From positions 1,798,001-1,862,000 of the forward strand of contig NZ_QRGP01000001.1 in assembly GCF_003367235.1 (NCBI RefSeq): a stretch of DNA of 64,000 nucleotides, written 5' to 3'. Positions 33,264-41,566 of the stretch are shown in pieces. Position numbers and translations under genes: made by a program. Each line of letters opens with the position of its first letter. Within the stretch, counting starts at the first letter, position 1. Below the pieces are notes generated by a model. It made no database searches and was not told the origin of the DNA. It saw only the letters and a program-made list of their open reading frames with translations. Origin of the DNA: Sphingorhabdus pulchriflava. GTDB lineage: Bacteria; Pseudomonadota; Alphaproteobacteria; Sphingomonadales; Sphingomonadaceae.

Positions 33264-34235
33264 TCAGGCAGCAATCCGTTTCCGTACGGCCTCCGCCTGC
33301 GCCATGATATTTTTCACGAGGTCGGCACAGGTCGGGATGTCGTGGATCAGCGCTTGGCTCTGCCCGCTTGTCCAGATGCCGCCGTCGGTGTCGCCCGCGG
33401 CCAGCACATTTTCACGGCCGCGCACGCCCGCCATCAATTCCTTCACATCAGCGAAGGTCTTGGTCGGGTCTTTCTGGATCTCAGCAACTTGCTCCGAAAT
33501 GGCGTTGCGTGCGACGCGGGCGGTGTTGCGCAGGCTGCGTCCGACCAGCACCGTGCCGAGTTCGTCGAGCTCGACAATCTTGTCTTTCACATTTTGGTGA
33601 ATCTTGGCCTCGACGGTCGCGCAGAAACGGGTGCCCATGTTGACGCCATCGGCACCAAGCGCGAGGGCGGCAACCAGGCTGCGGCCATCGGCCATGCCGC
33701 CCGAAGCAATGATCGGGGTATCAGGCAGCGCATCTACCGTCGCAGGGAGCAACACGACAAGGCCCACATCATCCTCACCGGGGTGACCGGCGCATTCAAA
33801 GCCGTCGATCGAGATCACGTCGACACCTTTTTTAACCGCAGACACCGAGTGACGCACGCTGGTGCATTTGTGGATCACCTTGACGCCATTTTCCTTAAAA
33901 CGCGGCAGGTGGTCGGTCGGTGCGCGGCCTGCGGTCTCGACGATCTTCAAGCCCGACGCGATGATTGCCTCGCGATAATCATCATAGGGAATCGGGTTGA
34001 TCGAGGGCAGCAAAGTCAGGTTCACGCCAAAAGGCTTGTCCGTCAGCTTGCGGGTCTTTTCAATCTCGTCAAACAGCGCCTGCCCGCTTTCAAACATATG
34101 CGCGGTGATGAAGCCGAGCGCGCCTGCGTTGGCGACAGCCGCCACCAGTTCGCCATAGCCCACGCCGGTCATGCCGCCCATGACAATGGGGGTTTCCACA
34201 CCGAACATTTCGGTGATGCGGGTCTTGATTGCCAT
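33264..34235 (-). CDS. Nitronate monooxygenase-like FMN enzyme
   Basis: A 323-residue protein of the NAD(P)H-dependent flavin oxidoreductase/nitronate monooxygenase family: TPIVMGGMTGVGYGELVAAV near the N-terminus, DGFECAGHPGEDDVG around residue 140 and the FMN phosphate region IIASGGMADGRSLVAAL with GADGVNMGTRF. In this setting (acyl-CoA dehydrogenases, SDR) it may act in a degradation pathway on an enoyl or nitro compound; the substrate is unknown. The start at 34235 is preceded by AGGAGAAGG. Confidence 0.88.
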   Translation of the reverse strand: MAIKTRITEMFGVETPIVMGGMTGVGYGELVAAVANAGALGFITAHMFESGQALFDEIEKTRKLTDKPFGVNLTLLPSINPIPYDDYREAIIASGLKIVETAGRAPTDHLPRFKENGVKVIHKCTSVRHSVSAVKKGVDVISIDGFECAGHPGEDDVGLVVLLPATVDALPDTPIIASGGMADGRSLVAALALGADGVNMGTRFCATVEAKIHQNVKDKIVELDELGTVLVGRSLRNTARVARNAISEQVAEIQKDPTKTFADVKELMAGVRGRENVLAAGDTDGGIWTSGQSQALIHDIPTCADLVKNIMAQAEAVRKRIAA

Positions 34236-34266
34236 TTTTCCTTCTCCTGATTCTGTTATGTCTGAA

Positions 34267-35043
34267 TTAGTTACGCGCACTCTGCCCGTCGTCGACGCGG
34301 ATCACTGCACCGGTGACGCATTCGGATGCGGGTGATACGAGATAGAGCAAGGTGCTGTCCATCTGTGCGGGATCGCAGATGCGCTTGCGCACCACATGCT
34401 GGCTGAGATCACCGACGCGTTCGAGCATACCGTCGAGCATTTCGGTCTTGAACATGCCTGGGCAGATCGCGTTGACGTTGATGCCATATTTCGCCCATTC
34501 GAGCGACAAGGCCTCGGTCATCCGCGCGACCGCCGTCTTGGTAATCGCATAAAGCGCCGCGCCGTTGCCCGAATAGCTGTAATGCGCGACCGAGCTGATG
34601 TTGACGATACGCCCCGGCTTTTTTGCCGCCATCAACCGCCGCGCCACCTCGCACGATAGGATGTAGGGCGCACGGAGATTGACCCCGAGCACTCGATCGA
34701 TCAGATCGACCTCCATCTTGTGTGCGCGCTGGGCATCGGGAATCCCCGCATTGTTGATGAGGATATCGACCGTTCCATAGGCCTTTTCGAGCGTATCGAC
34801 CGCCGCGAACAGCTGATCGGCATCGGTCGCGTCCATCGGAATGCAAATTGCTTCGCCGCCAGCGGCGCGGATTTCCTCCGCAACCGCCTCGAGACGGTCG
34901 ACGCGGCGCGCAGCCAGCCCGATCTTGGCGCCGCACGCTGCGAGCGCCTTTGCAAAACGGACACCGAAACCCGAAGAAGCACCGGTGACGAGCGCCACCC
35001 GCCCGTTCAAGTCATTCGACACATTGGGCAAGGGAAACGTCAT
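34267..35043 (-). CDS. SDR-family NAD(P)-dependent oxidoreductase
   Basis: A 258-residue short-chain dehydrogenase: cofactor motif VTGASSGFGVRF near residue 20, NNAGI near residue 95, catalytic Ser in NISSVAHYS and YAITK (YxxxK) near residues 165-170. The start at 35043 has GAGGAGG upstream. It is third in the operon acad-acad-SDR-nitronate monooxygenase, so it is probably a hydroxyacyl-CoA or alcohol dehydrogenase of that pathway. Confidence 0.9.
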   Translation of the reverse strand: MTFPLPNVSNDLNGRVALVTGASSGFGVRFAKALAACGAKIGLAARRVDRLEAVAEEIRAAGGEAICIPMDATDADQLFAAVDTLEKAYGTVDILINNAGIPDAQRAHKMEVDLIDRVLGVNLRAPYILSCEVARRLMAAKKPGRIVNISSVAHYSYSGNGAALYAITKTAVARMTEALSLEWAKYGINVNAICPGMFKTEMLDGMLERVGDLSQHVVRKRICDPAQMDSTLLYLVSPASECVTGAVIRVDDGQSARN

Positions 35044-35057
35044 CACCTGTCCTCCTC

Positions 35058-36317
35058 TCAACGCCCGGTGGGCAGATCCTTGAACGGTATGCCCTTATCC
35101 ACGCGGATTTCTCCGGGCAAGCCAAGCACGCGTTCGGCGATGATGTTACGCAGAATTTCGTCCGTCCCGCCTGCAATACGCCCGCCGGGCGAGCCGAGGA
35201 ACATCTCCTGGAAATCGGCATTTTCAACTGCTAGCGACGGATCGCGGATGATGCCTGCCTGATCCTGCAGGTCAACCATGAATTCGGCGAGATCCTGCAT
35301 GGCGGCGGCCTGCACCAGTTTTGAAACCGACTGCTCCGGCCCCGGCGTCTTGCCTTGCGACAAAGCGGTCAGCGAGCGCATGCCGGTGAAGCGCAGACCT
35401 TCGGCGCGAACATAATGTTCGGCAATCTTTTCGCGCACCGTGCTGTTGTTCGACAGCGGATCACCATTTTCATCGCGGATTTTCTGCGCGACCTGCAATG
35501 CCTTGATCGCACCGCCGCCCCGCGCACCGCCGCCACCGCCAACCGACGCGCGCTCGTTCATCAGCGTGATGATCGACACATTCCAGCCGTCATGCAACGC
35601 GCCGAGACGCTGGCTGTCCTTAATGCGGACATCGGTGAAGAACACCTCATTAAAACCGCGCGCGCCCGACATCTGGTGGATCGTCTTGCACTGTACACCC
35701 GGCGATTTCATGTCGATCCAGAACATGGTGAGGCCCTTATGCTTCACCGCATCGGGATCGGTGCGGACGAGGACGATGCCATAATCGGCGTAGTGCGCGC
35801 CCGAGGTCCAGATCTTCTGGCCGTTGACCACCCAGTCGAAATCGCCATTGGCGTCGACCGAGCTTTCATCCTTGATCGCACGGGTGCGGATGGCCGCAAC
35901 GTCTGAACCGCCAGCAGGTTCGGAGAAAAGCTGGCACCAGATGGTTTCACCGCGAACAGCGGGCCCGACAAAACGCTTTTTGGTTTCGTCATCGGCGGTT
36001 GCCATCACGGTCGGAATGCACATGCCTAGGCCGATCGCGAACGGGCCGCCAAGCTGCACGCCCATGCGCGATTCTTCCTGCGCGAAGATGACGCTCTGGA
36101 TGGTGGTGCCGCCACCGCCGCCCCATTCCTTGGGCCAACGGATTTGCGCATAGCCAGCAGCAGCCTTTTTGGCCTGCCATGCCTTGCACGCATCCATCTG
36201 GCTTTCATCCTCGTCACCGAGCGATGCACCCTTTACGCCGCGGGGTGCGTTTTCTTCGAGCCAGGCGCGAACCTTGGCGCGATATTCGGCTTCTTCGGGA
36301 GTGTCGTTGAAATCCAT
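35058..36317 (-). CDS. Acyl-CoA dehydrogenase family protein (large)
   Basis: A 419-residue flavoprotein with EYRAKVRAWLEENAPRG at the N-terminus, CQLFSEPAGGSDVAAIRTRA (flavin/substrate loop), DWVVNGQKIWTSGAHYADYG and MFLGSPGGRIAGGTDEILRNIIAERVLG near the C-terminus (read in pieces). It is paired with a second, shorter acyl-CoA dehydrogenase 24 bases upstream. Such pairs often form heteromers acting on CoA thioesters of ring or branched substrates (sterol, terpenoid or aromatic degradation). Confidence 0.92.
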   Translation of the reverse strand: MDFNDTPEEAEYRAKVRAWLEENAPRGVKGASLGDEDESQMDACKAWQAKKAAAGYAQIRWPKEWGGGGGTTIQSVIFAQEESRMGVQLGGPFAIGLGMCIPTVMATADDETKKRFVGPAVRGETIWCQLFSEPAGGSDVAAIRTRAIKDESSVDANGDFDWVVNGQKIWTSGAHYADYGIVLVRTDPDAVKHKGLTMFWIDMKSPGVQCKTIHQMSGARGFNEVFFTDVRIKDSQRLGALHDGWNVSIITLMNERASVGGGGGARGGGAIKALQVAQKIRDENGDPLSNNSTVREKIAEHYVRAEGLRFTGMRSLTALSQGKTPGPEQSVSKLVQAAAMQDLAEFMVDLQDQAGIIRDPSLAVENADFQEMFLGSPGGRIAGGTDEILRNIIAERVLGLPGEIRVDKGIPFKDLPTGR

Positions 36318-36341
36318 TTTCTCGTTCCTTCCCTAAATATT

Positions 36342-37457
36342 TCAGGCCGCGTTGCGGCGTTCGAGCATGCTGACCAAACGGTGTTTCCAATTGCGCGCCG
36401 AACCGGCGACCAGCGCCAGCTGGCGGCTCCGGCGATAATGGAGGTGGGCGTCGATTTCCCAAGTGAAGCCCATGCCGCCATGCACTTGGACATTCTCCTT
36501 GGCGGCAAACCAATAGGCATCGCACGCCGAAATACGCGCACCAGCCGCCGCAATTGGAAGCTCGGGCGCATCGCTGTTGAGTGCCCAGGCGCCATAATAA
36601 GCATTGCCGCGTGCGAGCACGTTCTTGGCGTACATATCGGCGAGGCGATGCTTGATCGCCTGATATCCGCCGATTGCGCGGCCAAAGGCGAAGCGGTCTA
36701 GCGCGTAGTTTTTGGCCATTTCCAGGCACATGTCGGAGCCGCCGACCTGTTCGAACGCAATCAACACCGCGGCGCGGTCGTTGATGGCTTCAAACAGGGC
36801 GAGACCATCGCCGACTTCGCCGAGCCGCTCGACCGGCGCATCCTTGAATTCGACGCGCGCTGCTTCGCGTGATCGATCAATAGTGTTGACGGCTTCACGC
36901 GTGACGCCGGGACCATTAAGGTCGACGATATACAGCGTCGGCTTCCCGCCCTCCTTGGCGAGGACAACCGCATGATGTGCGACCACGCCATCGGTGACGG
37001 GCAGTTTCACGCCGGTCAGCTTGCCGCCCGATACTTCAGCGCTGATATTGGCGACCGATACGGCTCCGGCCTGTTCGGCGCTGGCAATCGTCCCAATCAA
37101 TTCGCCGGTCACGACCTGCGGCAAATATTTTGCCTTCTGCTCGGCGCTTCCGGCACGCAGCAACGCTTCAGCGAAGAAATAAACGGTCGAAGCGAAAGGC
37201 ACCGGCGCGACTGCGCGGCCCAATTCCTCGGCGATGCAGCACAGCTCAAGATAGCCAAGGCCAAGCCCGCCATGCTCTTCCGGAATTGCAGCGCCCAGCC
37301 AGCCCTGCTCTGCAACCTGCGACCAAAGCTCCGGATCAAAACCCGGGCTATCTTCATCCATCAATTTGCGGACGCGGTCAGGCGGGCATTTCGCTGCAAG
37401 AAATTTGCGCGCCTCATCCTTCAGCGCGAGTTGCTCTTCGGAAAAATCGAAATTCAT
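36342..37457 (-). CDS. Acyl-CoA dehydrogenase family protein (small partner)
   Basis: A 371-residue protein: MNFDFSEEQLALKDEARKFL, PEEHGGLGLGYLELCCIAEE and FGRAIGGYQAIKHRLADMYA are typical of acyl-CoA dehydrogenases. The C-terminal part (HGGMGFTWEIDAHLHYRRSR) fits the partner type found in two-subunit dehydrogenases. It is the first gene of the four-gene minus-strand operon. An 18-bp palindrome is located 77 bases upstream of its ATG. Confidence 0.92.
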   Translation of the reverse strand: MNFDFSEEQLALKDEARKFLAAKCPPDRVRKLMDEDSPGFDPELWSQVAEQGWLGAAIPEEHGGLGLGYLELCCIAEELGRAVAPVPFASTVYFFAEALLRAGSAEQKAKYLPQVVTGELIGTIASAEQAGAVSVANISAEVSGGKLTGVKLPVTDGVVAHHAVVLAKEGGKPTLYIVDLNGPGVTREAVNTIDRSREAARVEFKDAPVERLGEVGDGLALFEAINDRAAVLIAFEQVGGSDMCLEMAKNYALDRFAFGRAIGGYQAIKHRLADMYAKNVLARGNAYYGAWALNSDAPELPIAAAGARISACDAYWFAAKENVQVHGGMGFTWEIDAHLHYRRSRQLALVAGSARNWKHRLVSMLERRNAA

Positions 37458-37533
37458 CTTGGGACCTCTCCTGTCATGCCTTCGGGCAGTTATTGATTCT
37501 TCAATACGCCATTCAGACCGTCGGGCAACAAGA

Positions 37534-37551
37534 TTTAATCGCGCGATTAAA
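37534..37551. promoter_or_regulatory. 18-bp perfect palindrome in a divergent promoter region
   Basis: TTTAATCGCGCGATTAAA is fully self-complementary. It lies between the acyl-CoA dehydrogenase operon (start 37457, minus) and the endolysin gene (start 37664, plus). It looks like the operator of a dimeric regulator, for instance a TetR-type repressor of the degradation operon; no regulator gene is adjacent. Confidence 0.6.
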
Positions 37552-37663
37552 AAAATTACGCGATGCAGGAAAAGTCCCGTAACGACTTCATTGGAATTTT
37601 ATCTGTCCTACATTGAACCTATTTGGTTACATGCGATTCGTTTTGTGAAGGACGGATCGAAAA

Positions 37664-38206
37664 ATGCAGAATATCGATGAATTGATCGACGAAGTCATCG
37701 AGCGTGAGGGCGGATATGTGAACCATCCGGCGGATCGCGGCGGACCTACAAATTGGGGAATAACCGAGGCCGTGGCCCGGCGACAGGGCTATGTCGGCGA
37801 AATGCGCGCTTTGCCCCGCAGCGACGCGGCAGCGATCTACAAAAGACTCTACTGTTTCAAACCCCGCTTTGACGTAATCGCAAATCACGCCCCAGCCCTC
37901 GCCGCCGAGCTTTTCGATACCGGCATCAATATGGGAACGGGGACCGCAGCTGCCTTCCTACAGCGTGCACTCAATGCCCTTAATCGCGAAGGCCGTGACT
38001 ATACCGACCTTGCCATCGACCGGCAGATTGGCCCCGCAACCATCGCCGCACTGCAAGCCTTTCTGTGCAAACGCGGCGCAGGCGGTGAGGCCGTGCTGCT
38101 TAAGGCCGTCGAGGCACTGCAGGGCGCGCATTACATCAACATCGCAGAAGCGCGACCAAGTCAGGAGGCCTTTGTCTATGGCTGGCTGGCCAACCGGATC
38201 GGATAA
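37664..38206 (+). CDS. Glycoside hydrolase family 108 muramidase (endolysin type)
   Basis: A 180-residue protein with the N-terminal GH108 core: EVIEREGGYVNHPADRGGPT with the catalytic Glu in the EGGY motif, then NWGITEAVARR and LAAELFDTGINMGTGTAAAFL. The C-terminal part is a peptidoglycan-binding type 3 region (INREGRDYTD-like; GPATIAAL). It has no signal peptide, so export would need the holin that follows. It resembles the gene-transfer-agent endolysin of Rhodobacter (GH108) paired with a GTA holin. Confidence 0.9.
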   Translation: MQNIDELIDEVIEREGGYVNHPADRGGPTNWGITEAVARRQGYVGEMRALPRSDAAAIYKRLYCFKPRFDVIANHAPALAAELFDTGINMGTGTAAAFLQRALNALNREGRDYTDLAIDRQIGPATIAALQAFLCKRGAGGEAVLLKAVEALQGAHYINIAEARPSQEAFVYGWLANRIG

Positions 38207-38256
38207 TTTTGTTGCGCAACGTGGCGTCAACTTTGTCAACTTTGAAAGGAACCAAA

Positions 38257-38670
38257 ATGCCAATCATCGAAACCCTGATCGGCCCCATCGCTGCGCTGAT
38301 CGACAAGCTGATCCCCGATCCCAAGGCGCGCGACGCGGCCAAGATCGAACTGATCAAATTGCAGGGCAGCCAGGAACTGGAAACGCTGCGCACCCAGCTT
38401 TCGGCGATCCTTGCCGAAGCGCAATCGCCCGACCCGTGGACCAGCCGCGCACGCCCTTCATTTCTCTATGTGATGTATGCGATCCTCCTCTGGTCGCTGC
38501 CCATGGGCCTGATCGCCGCCTTCCGCCCGCAAGCCGCTCTCGACATAGCAGCAGGCATGAACGCCTATCTGAATGGCCTGCCAGAGCCGCTCTACGCGCT
38601 CTTTGGCACCGGCTATCTGGGCTATACGGCCGCGCGGCAATGGGGGAAGGTCAAGGGGGTGGAGAGATAA
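38257..38670 (+). CDS. Holin, GTA three-helix type
   Basis: A 137-residue protein starting MPIIETLIGPIAALIDKLIP, with a helical charged part (DPKARDAAKIELIKLQGSQELE) and two clear C-terminal hydrophobic helices (SFLYVMYAILLWSLPMGLIA; LYALFGTGYLGYTAARQW). This matches the GTA_holin_3TM type. The ATG at 38257 has GAAAGGA upstream and was preferred to the frame start at 38209. It follows the endolysin by 50 bases, forming a lysis cassette; no phage structural genes are near. Confidence 0.85.
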   Translation: MPIIETLIGPIAALIDKLIPDPKARDAAKIELIKLQGSQELETLRTQLSAILAEAQSPDPWTSRARPSFLYVMYAILLWSLPMGLIAAFRPQAALDIAAGMNAYLNGLPEPLYALFGTGYLGYTAARQWGKVKGVER

Positions 38671-38674
38671 GGCG

Positions 38675-38764
38675 CGTCGCCCCGGCGGAGGCCGGGGCCG
38701 CTGGAAGTTTATCCTTCACCGTTTGACAACTCCAATAGCGGCCCCGGCCTCCGCCGGGGCGACG
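38675..38764. repeat. 28-bp perfect inverted repeat built from self-palindromic units
   Basis: The arms are at 38675-38702 and 38737-38764 with a 34-base loop. Each arm contains CCCCGGC-GGAG-GCCGGGG, itself a hairpin, so the pair resembles a REP/BIME-like extragenic element. It lies between the holin and the cobalamin riboswitch. There is no T-tract. Similar GC-rich repeats are common in sphingomonad intergenic regions. Confidence 0.85.
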
Positions 38765-38807
38765 GGTTGACCAACACAATTTCCTCATCTACCCGCCCTT
38801 CCCGTAA

Positions 38808-38958
38808 CAGGTGCCCCGGGAAACCGGGGTGAAAAGGGAAGCCGGTGTCAATCCGGCGCTGTACCCGCAACTGTGACCGGCGAGCGAAGCCCAGAATGAC
38901 CACTGTGCAAACGGGAAGGTCGGGCCAAGCGATGACCTGGGAGCCAGGAGACCTGCCT
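38808..38958 (+). promoter_or_regulatory. Cobalamin (B12) riboswitch aptamer
   Basis: The conserved elements appear in order: CAGGTGCC at the 5' end, GGGAAGCCGGTGTCAATCC, GCGCTGTACCCGCAACTGTGA, CCACTGTGCAAACGGGAAGG and the B12-box GAGCCAGGAGACCTGCC at the 3' end. Downstream, 39007-39023 forms a small hairpin and 39032-39057 a second one (GTGACG/CGTCAC) right before the ribosome-binding site of the BtuB-type gene. It probably shuts off translation when cobalamin is bound. Confidence 0.95.
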
Positions 38959-39071
38959 GTTGCAGCCAGTCCTTCGCCCGTGCGGGAAAACGCGGACGAT
39001 CGAATGAAGCTCCTCAGGAGCTTTCCTTCGCGTGACGGCATTTGAATGCAACGTCACAGGAAGGATATTTC

Positions 39072-40973
39072 ATGACCATATTGAAACTGACGGCAGCCGC
39101 ATTGACGATACTGCCAATGAGCGCGCATGCCCAAACCACAACCGAAACCGAAGATGCGATCGAGGACGATGGCGGGTGCTGCAGCTTTTATTCGGAGCGC
39201 CTGCCGTCTCGAGACACGATAGTCGTCACCGCCACCGGTACAGAATTGCTGGCGAGGAAGAGCGGCTATTCGGTTTCGAATATTGGTATCGACGATATCG
39301 AACTGCGCCAACCTTCAACCCTGTCCGATCTGCTCGCAACCCTCCCCGGTGTAACGGTATCCAACACCGGCCCTATCGGCGGCTTCTCCGCGGTCCGCAT
39401 TCGCGGCGCTGAAGGCGAGCAGACGCTGACCTTGATCGATGGCGTTCGCATAAACGACCCCTCCTCCCCCGGTGGCGGTTTTGATTTCGGCAATTTGCTG
39501 ATCGGCAATATCGACCGGGTCGAGGTGCTACGCGGGCCGAATTCGGTACCCTGGGGCAGTCAGGCAATTGGCGGCGTAGTCAACATCATCACCGCCCGCC
39601 CCGGATCCGCAAGCAACCGCGCCTTACGCGCCGAATATGGCAGCAACAACCGCACCAATCTGGTCGGCCAATATGGGATATCGGGCGACCGGGTTTCGGC
39701 CAGCCTTGGCGGTGGCTTCTTCCGCGACGACGGGATTTCCGCAGCGGCCAACGGCAGCGAGGCCGATGGCTATAAACAATATGCCGCCAACGGGGCTCTT
39801 GAGGTCATACTCAGTGACGCGGTGAGCATCGATTTGCGGGGATTCTATTCGCACAGCCGCGCGGAACTGGATGGATTTCCCCCGCCCTTTTACAGCCTAT
39901 CGGACACACCCGAATATTCGACCGGTCAGCAGGTGATCGGCTATGCTGGCATCAATGCTGAAATCGGCAATCTGAAGAACCGGATTGCCCTAACTGTCAA
40001 CGACATCAACCGCGACAATTTTGCCGCTCCGGGAGCAGCCGCACCCGACTTTTTGTCGCGCGGTCGGACGGAACGGTTTGAATATCAGGGCGATTGGCAA
40101 CTCGCCCAGCCGGTTCGCGCCGTGTTTGGCATTGAACATGAACGGTCGCGTTTCACCGACGGATCTGCGCCCGCAAAAACCCGGCATTCAGGTGCATATG
40201 CCCAAGCGATCATCGATCCGAGCGAAACACTAACGATCACCTTGGGCGCCCGCGTCGACGACCACAAAAGTTATGGCAGCAAAGCAACATTCAGTGCGAA
40301 CGCCGCATGGCGACCTACGGCCCAAACGGTCATCCGCGCGGCCTATGGCGAGGGTTTCAAGGCCCCAACTTTGTATCAGCTTTTCAGCTTTTACGGAGAC
40401 CCCGGGTTGCAGCCGGAAGTCGCCAAAAGTTATGAGCTGGGCTTTGAGCAAGGCCTGCTCGATGGTCAATTGCGCTTTGGCGCAACGGCTTTCCAGCGTC
40501 GCACGCAAAACATGATCGATTTCGATTTGCTTATCTACCGTTACAACAACATCATTCGGTCACGCGCCAAGGGGATAGAGAGCTTTATCGAGCTACGCCC
40601 CAGCGACCGCTTCAGCGTCCGTGCGAACTACACCTATGTCGATTCCGAAAAGCGCGAAGATGGTGCTGTGGATTTTGTCCGCCATCTGCGCCGTCCGGTG
40701 CACAGCCTGAATGCCAGCATCGATTGGCAAGCATCTAGCAAGTTGAAACTGGGCGCCGACCTGCGTCTGGCCAGCGATAGTCTCGATGGCTCTGGCGGTT
40801 CGGTACGGATGGACGGCTATGTCTTGGCGGGCATTCGCGCCGCTTACGATATCAGCGACGCACTTGAACTTTATGGTCGCGTCGAAAATGCGGGCGATAC
40901 CGATTACCAGACCGTCGCGGGCTACAAAGCCTATGGCCGCAACGCCCATATCGGGCTGCGCGCGAAATTTTAG
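39072..40973 (+). CDS. btuB: TonB-dependent cobalamin receptor, BtuB type
   Basis: A 633-residue outer-membrane receptor. A signal peptide ends near MSAHAQ, followed by an acidic segment with a CC pair, a TonB box-like DTIVVTATG near residue 45, the plug domain (LSDLLATLPGVTVSNTGP, VRIRGAEGEQTLTLIDGVR, IDRVEVLRGPNSVPWGSQAI) and a beta-barrel closing in HIGLRAKF. A cobalamin riboswitch lies just upstream, which supports cobalamin or a related corrinoid as the ligand. AGGAAGG precedes the ATG. Confidence 0.93.
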   Translation: MTILKLTAAALTILPMSAHAQTTTETEDAIEDDGGCCSFYSERLPSRDTIVVTATGTELLARKSGYSVSNIGIDDIELRQPSTLSDLLATLPGVTVSNTGPIGGFSAVRIRGAEGEQTLTLIDGVRINDPSSPGGGFDFGNLLIGNIDRVEVLRGPNSVPWGSQAIGGVVNIITARPGSASNRALRAEYGSNNRTNLVGQYGISGDRVSASLGGGFFRDDGISAAANGSEADGYKQYAANGALEVILSDAVSIDLRGFYSHSRAELDGFPPPFYSLSDTPEYSTGQQVIGYAGINAEIGNLKNRIALTVNDINRDNFAAPGAAAPDFLSRGRTERFEYQGDWQLAQPVRAVFGIEHERSRFTDGSAPAKTRHSGAYAQAIIDPSETLTITLGARVDDHKSYGSKATFSANAAWRPTAQTVIRAAYGEGFKAPTLYQLFSFYGDPGLQPEVAKSYELGFEQGLLDGQLRFGATAFQRRTQNMIDFDLLIYRYNNIIRSRAKGIESFIELRPSDRFSVRANYTYVDSEKREDGAVDFVRHLRRPVHSLNASIDWQASSKLKLGADLRLASDSLDGSGGSVRMDGYVLAGIRAAYDISDALELYGRVENAGDTDYQTVAGYKAYGRNAHIGLRAKF

Positions 40974-40979
40974 GGAGTT

Positions 40980-41006
40980 GACGGTCGGGCGTTGCCCGCT
41001 ACCGTC
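40980..41006 (+). promoter_or_regulatory. Intercistronic hairpin after btuB
   Basis: GACGGT-CGGGC-GTT-GCCCG-CT-ACCGTC forms a two-part stem seven bases after the btuB stop, before the next gene's ribosome-binding site. There is no following T-run, so it is more likely an mRNA 3'-end protector or partial terminator between the two genes. Confidence 0.5.
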
Positions 41007-41032
41007 GGAATGACAAGGAAGGGAATATGATT

Positions 41033-41566
41033 ATGGCAAATGAATTGCTGAACGCGAAAACCGCCGCATGGCCTGCCACTTTGGCCGGTGCAACGGTGCT
41101 GGGTAGCCTTGCGCTGGCCTGCATATTCCCTTTCGCAGCGATTGCAGCGCTGGCTGCGTTGACGCTTGATCGCCGAAGCGGCATCGCACTGGTCGGTGCC
41201 GTCTGGGCAGCCAATCAGGCGGTCGGTTTTCTGCTGATGAACTTCCCCTGGGATGCACAGGCTGTTGGCCATGGCATCGCGATCCTCGCTGCGACGCTCG
41301 CTGGCTTTGGCGTTGCGCGCGCCGTTACAAGTAAAGTCGAAGGCAGCGTGTTTCGCAGCGTTGTCGCACTCGCCTCGGCCTTTGCCGTCTATGAAGTGCT
41401 ACTGCGCGCTTATGCCCAATTTGGCGGTGGTGCAGAGAATTTCTCAGCAGAAATCGTTTCCGGCATCGCGATTAATGACGCGATGTGGTTCGCAGGTCTG
41501 ATTGCGCTGCGTTGGACAATTGGCCAAGCCACGGGTGAAAAGGCAATCTTCAGCGCCGCCCGCTGA
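41033..41566 (+). CDS. Small membrane protein of the B12-riboswitch operon, possible corrinoid permease component
   Basis: A 177-residue hydrophobic protein with about five or six transmembrane helices (WPATLAGATVLGSLALACIF, IAALAALTL, GIALVGAVWAANQAVGFLL, GIAILAATLAGFGVAR, SVVALASAFAVYEVLL, NDAMWFAGLIALRW). I do not recognise its family with confidence. The size and helix layout resemble S-components of ECF vitamin transporters, and it follows the riboswitch-controlled btuB by 59 bases. The ATG at 41033 has AAGGAAGGG upstream; the alternative ATG at 41027 is closer to it. Confidence 0.7.
   Translation: MANELLNAKTAAWPATLAGATVLGSLALACIFPFAAIAALAALTLDRRSGIALVGAVWAANQAVGFLLMNFPWDAQAVGHGIAILAATLAGFGVARAVTSKVEGSVFRSVVALASAFAVYEVLLRAYAQFGGGAENFSAEIVSGIAINDAMWFAGLIALRWTIGQATGEKAIFSAAR

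Noticed and set aside
38675-38764. The large inverted repeat as a bidirectional terminator
   Set aside because: No T-tract follows on either strand, and each arm folds on itself; a REP-like repeat fits better.
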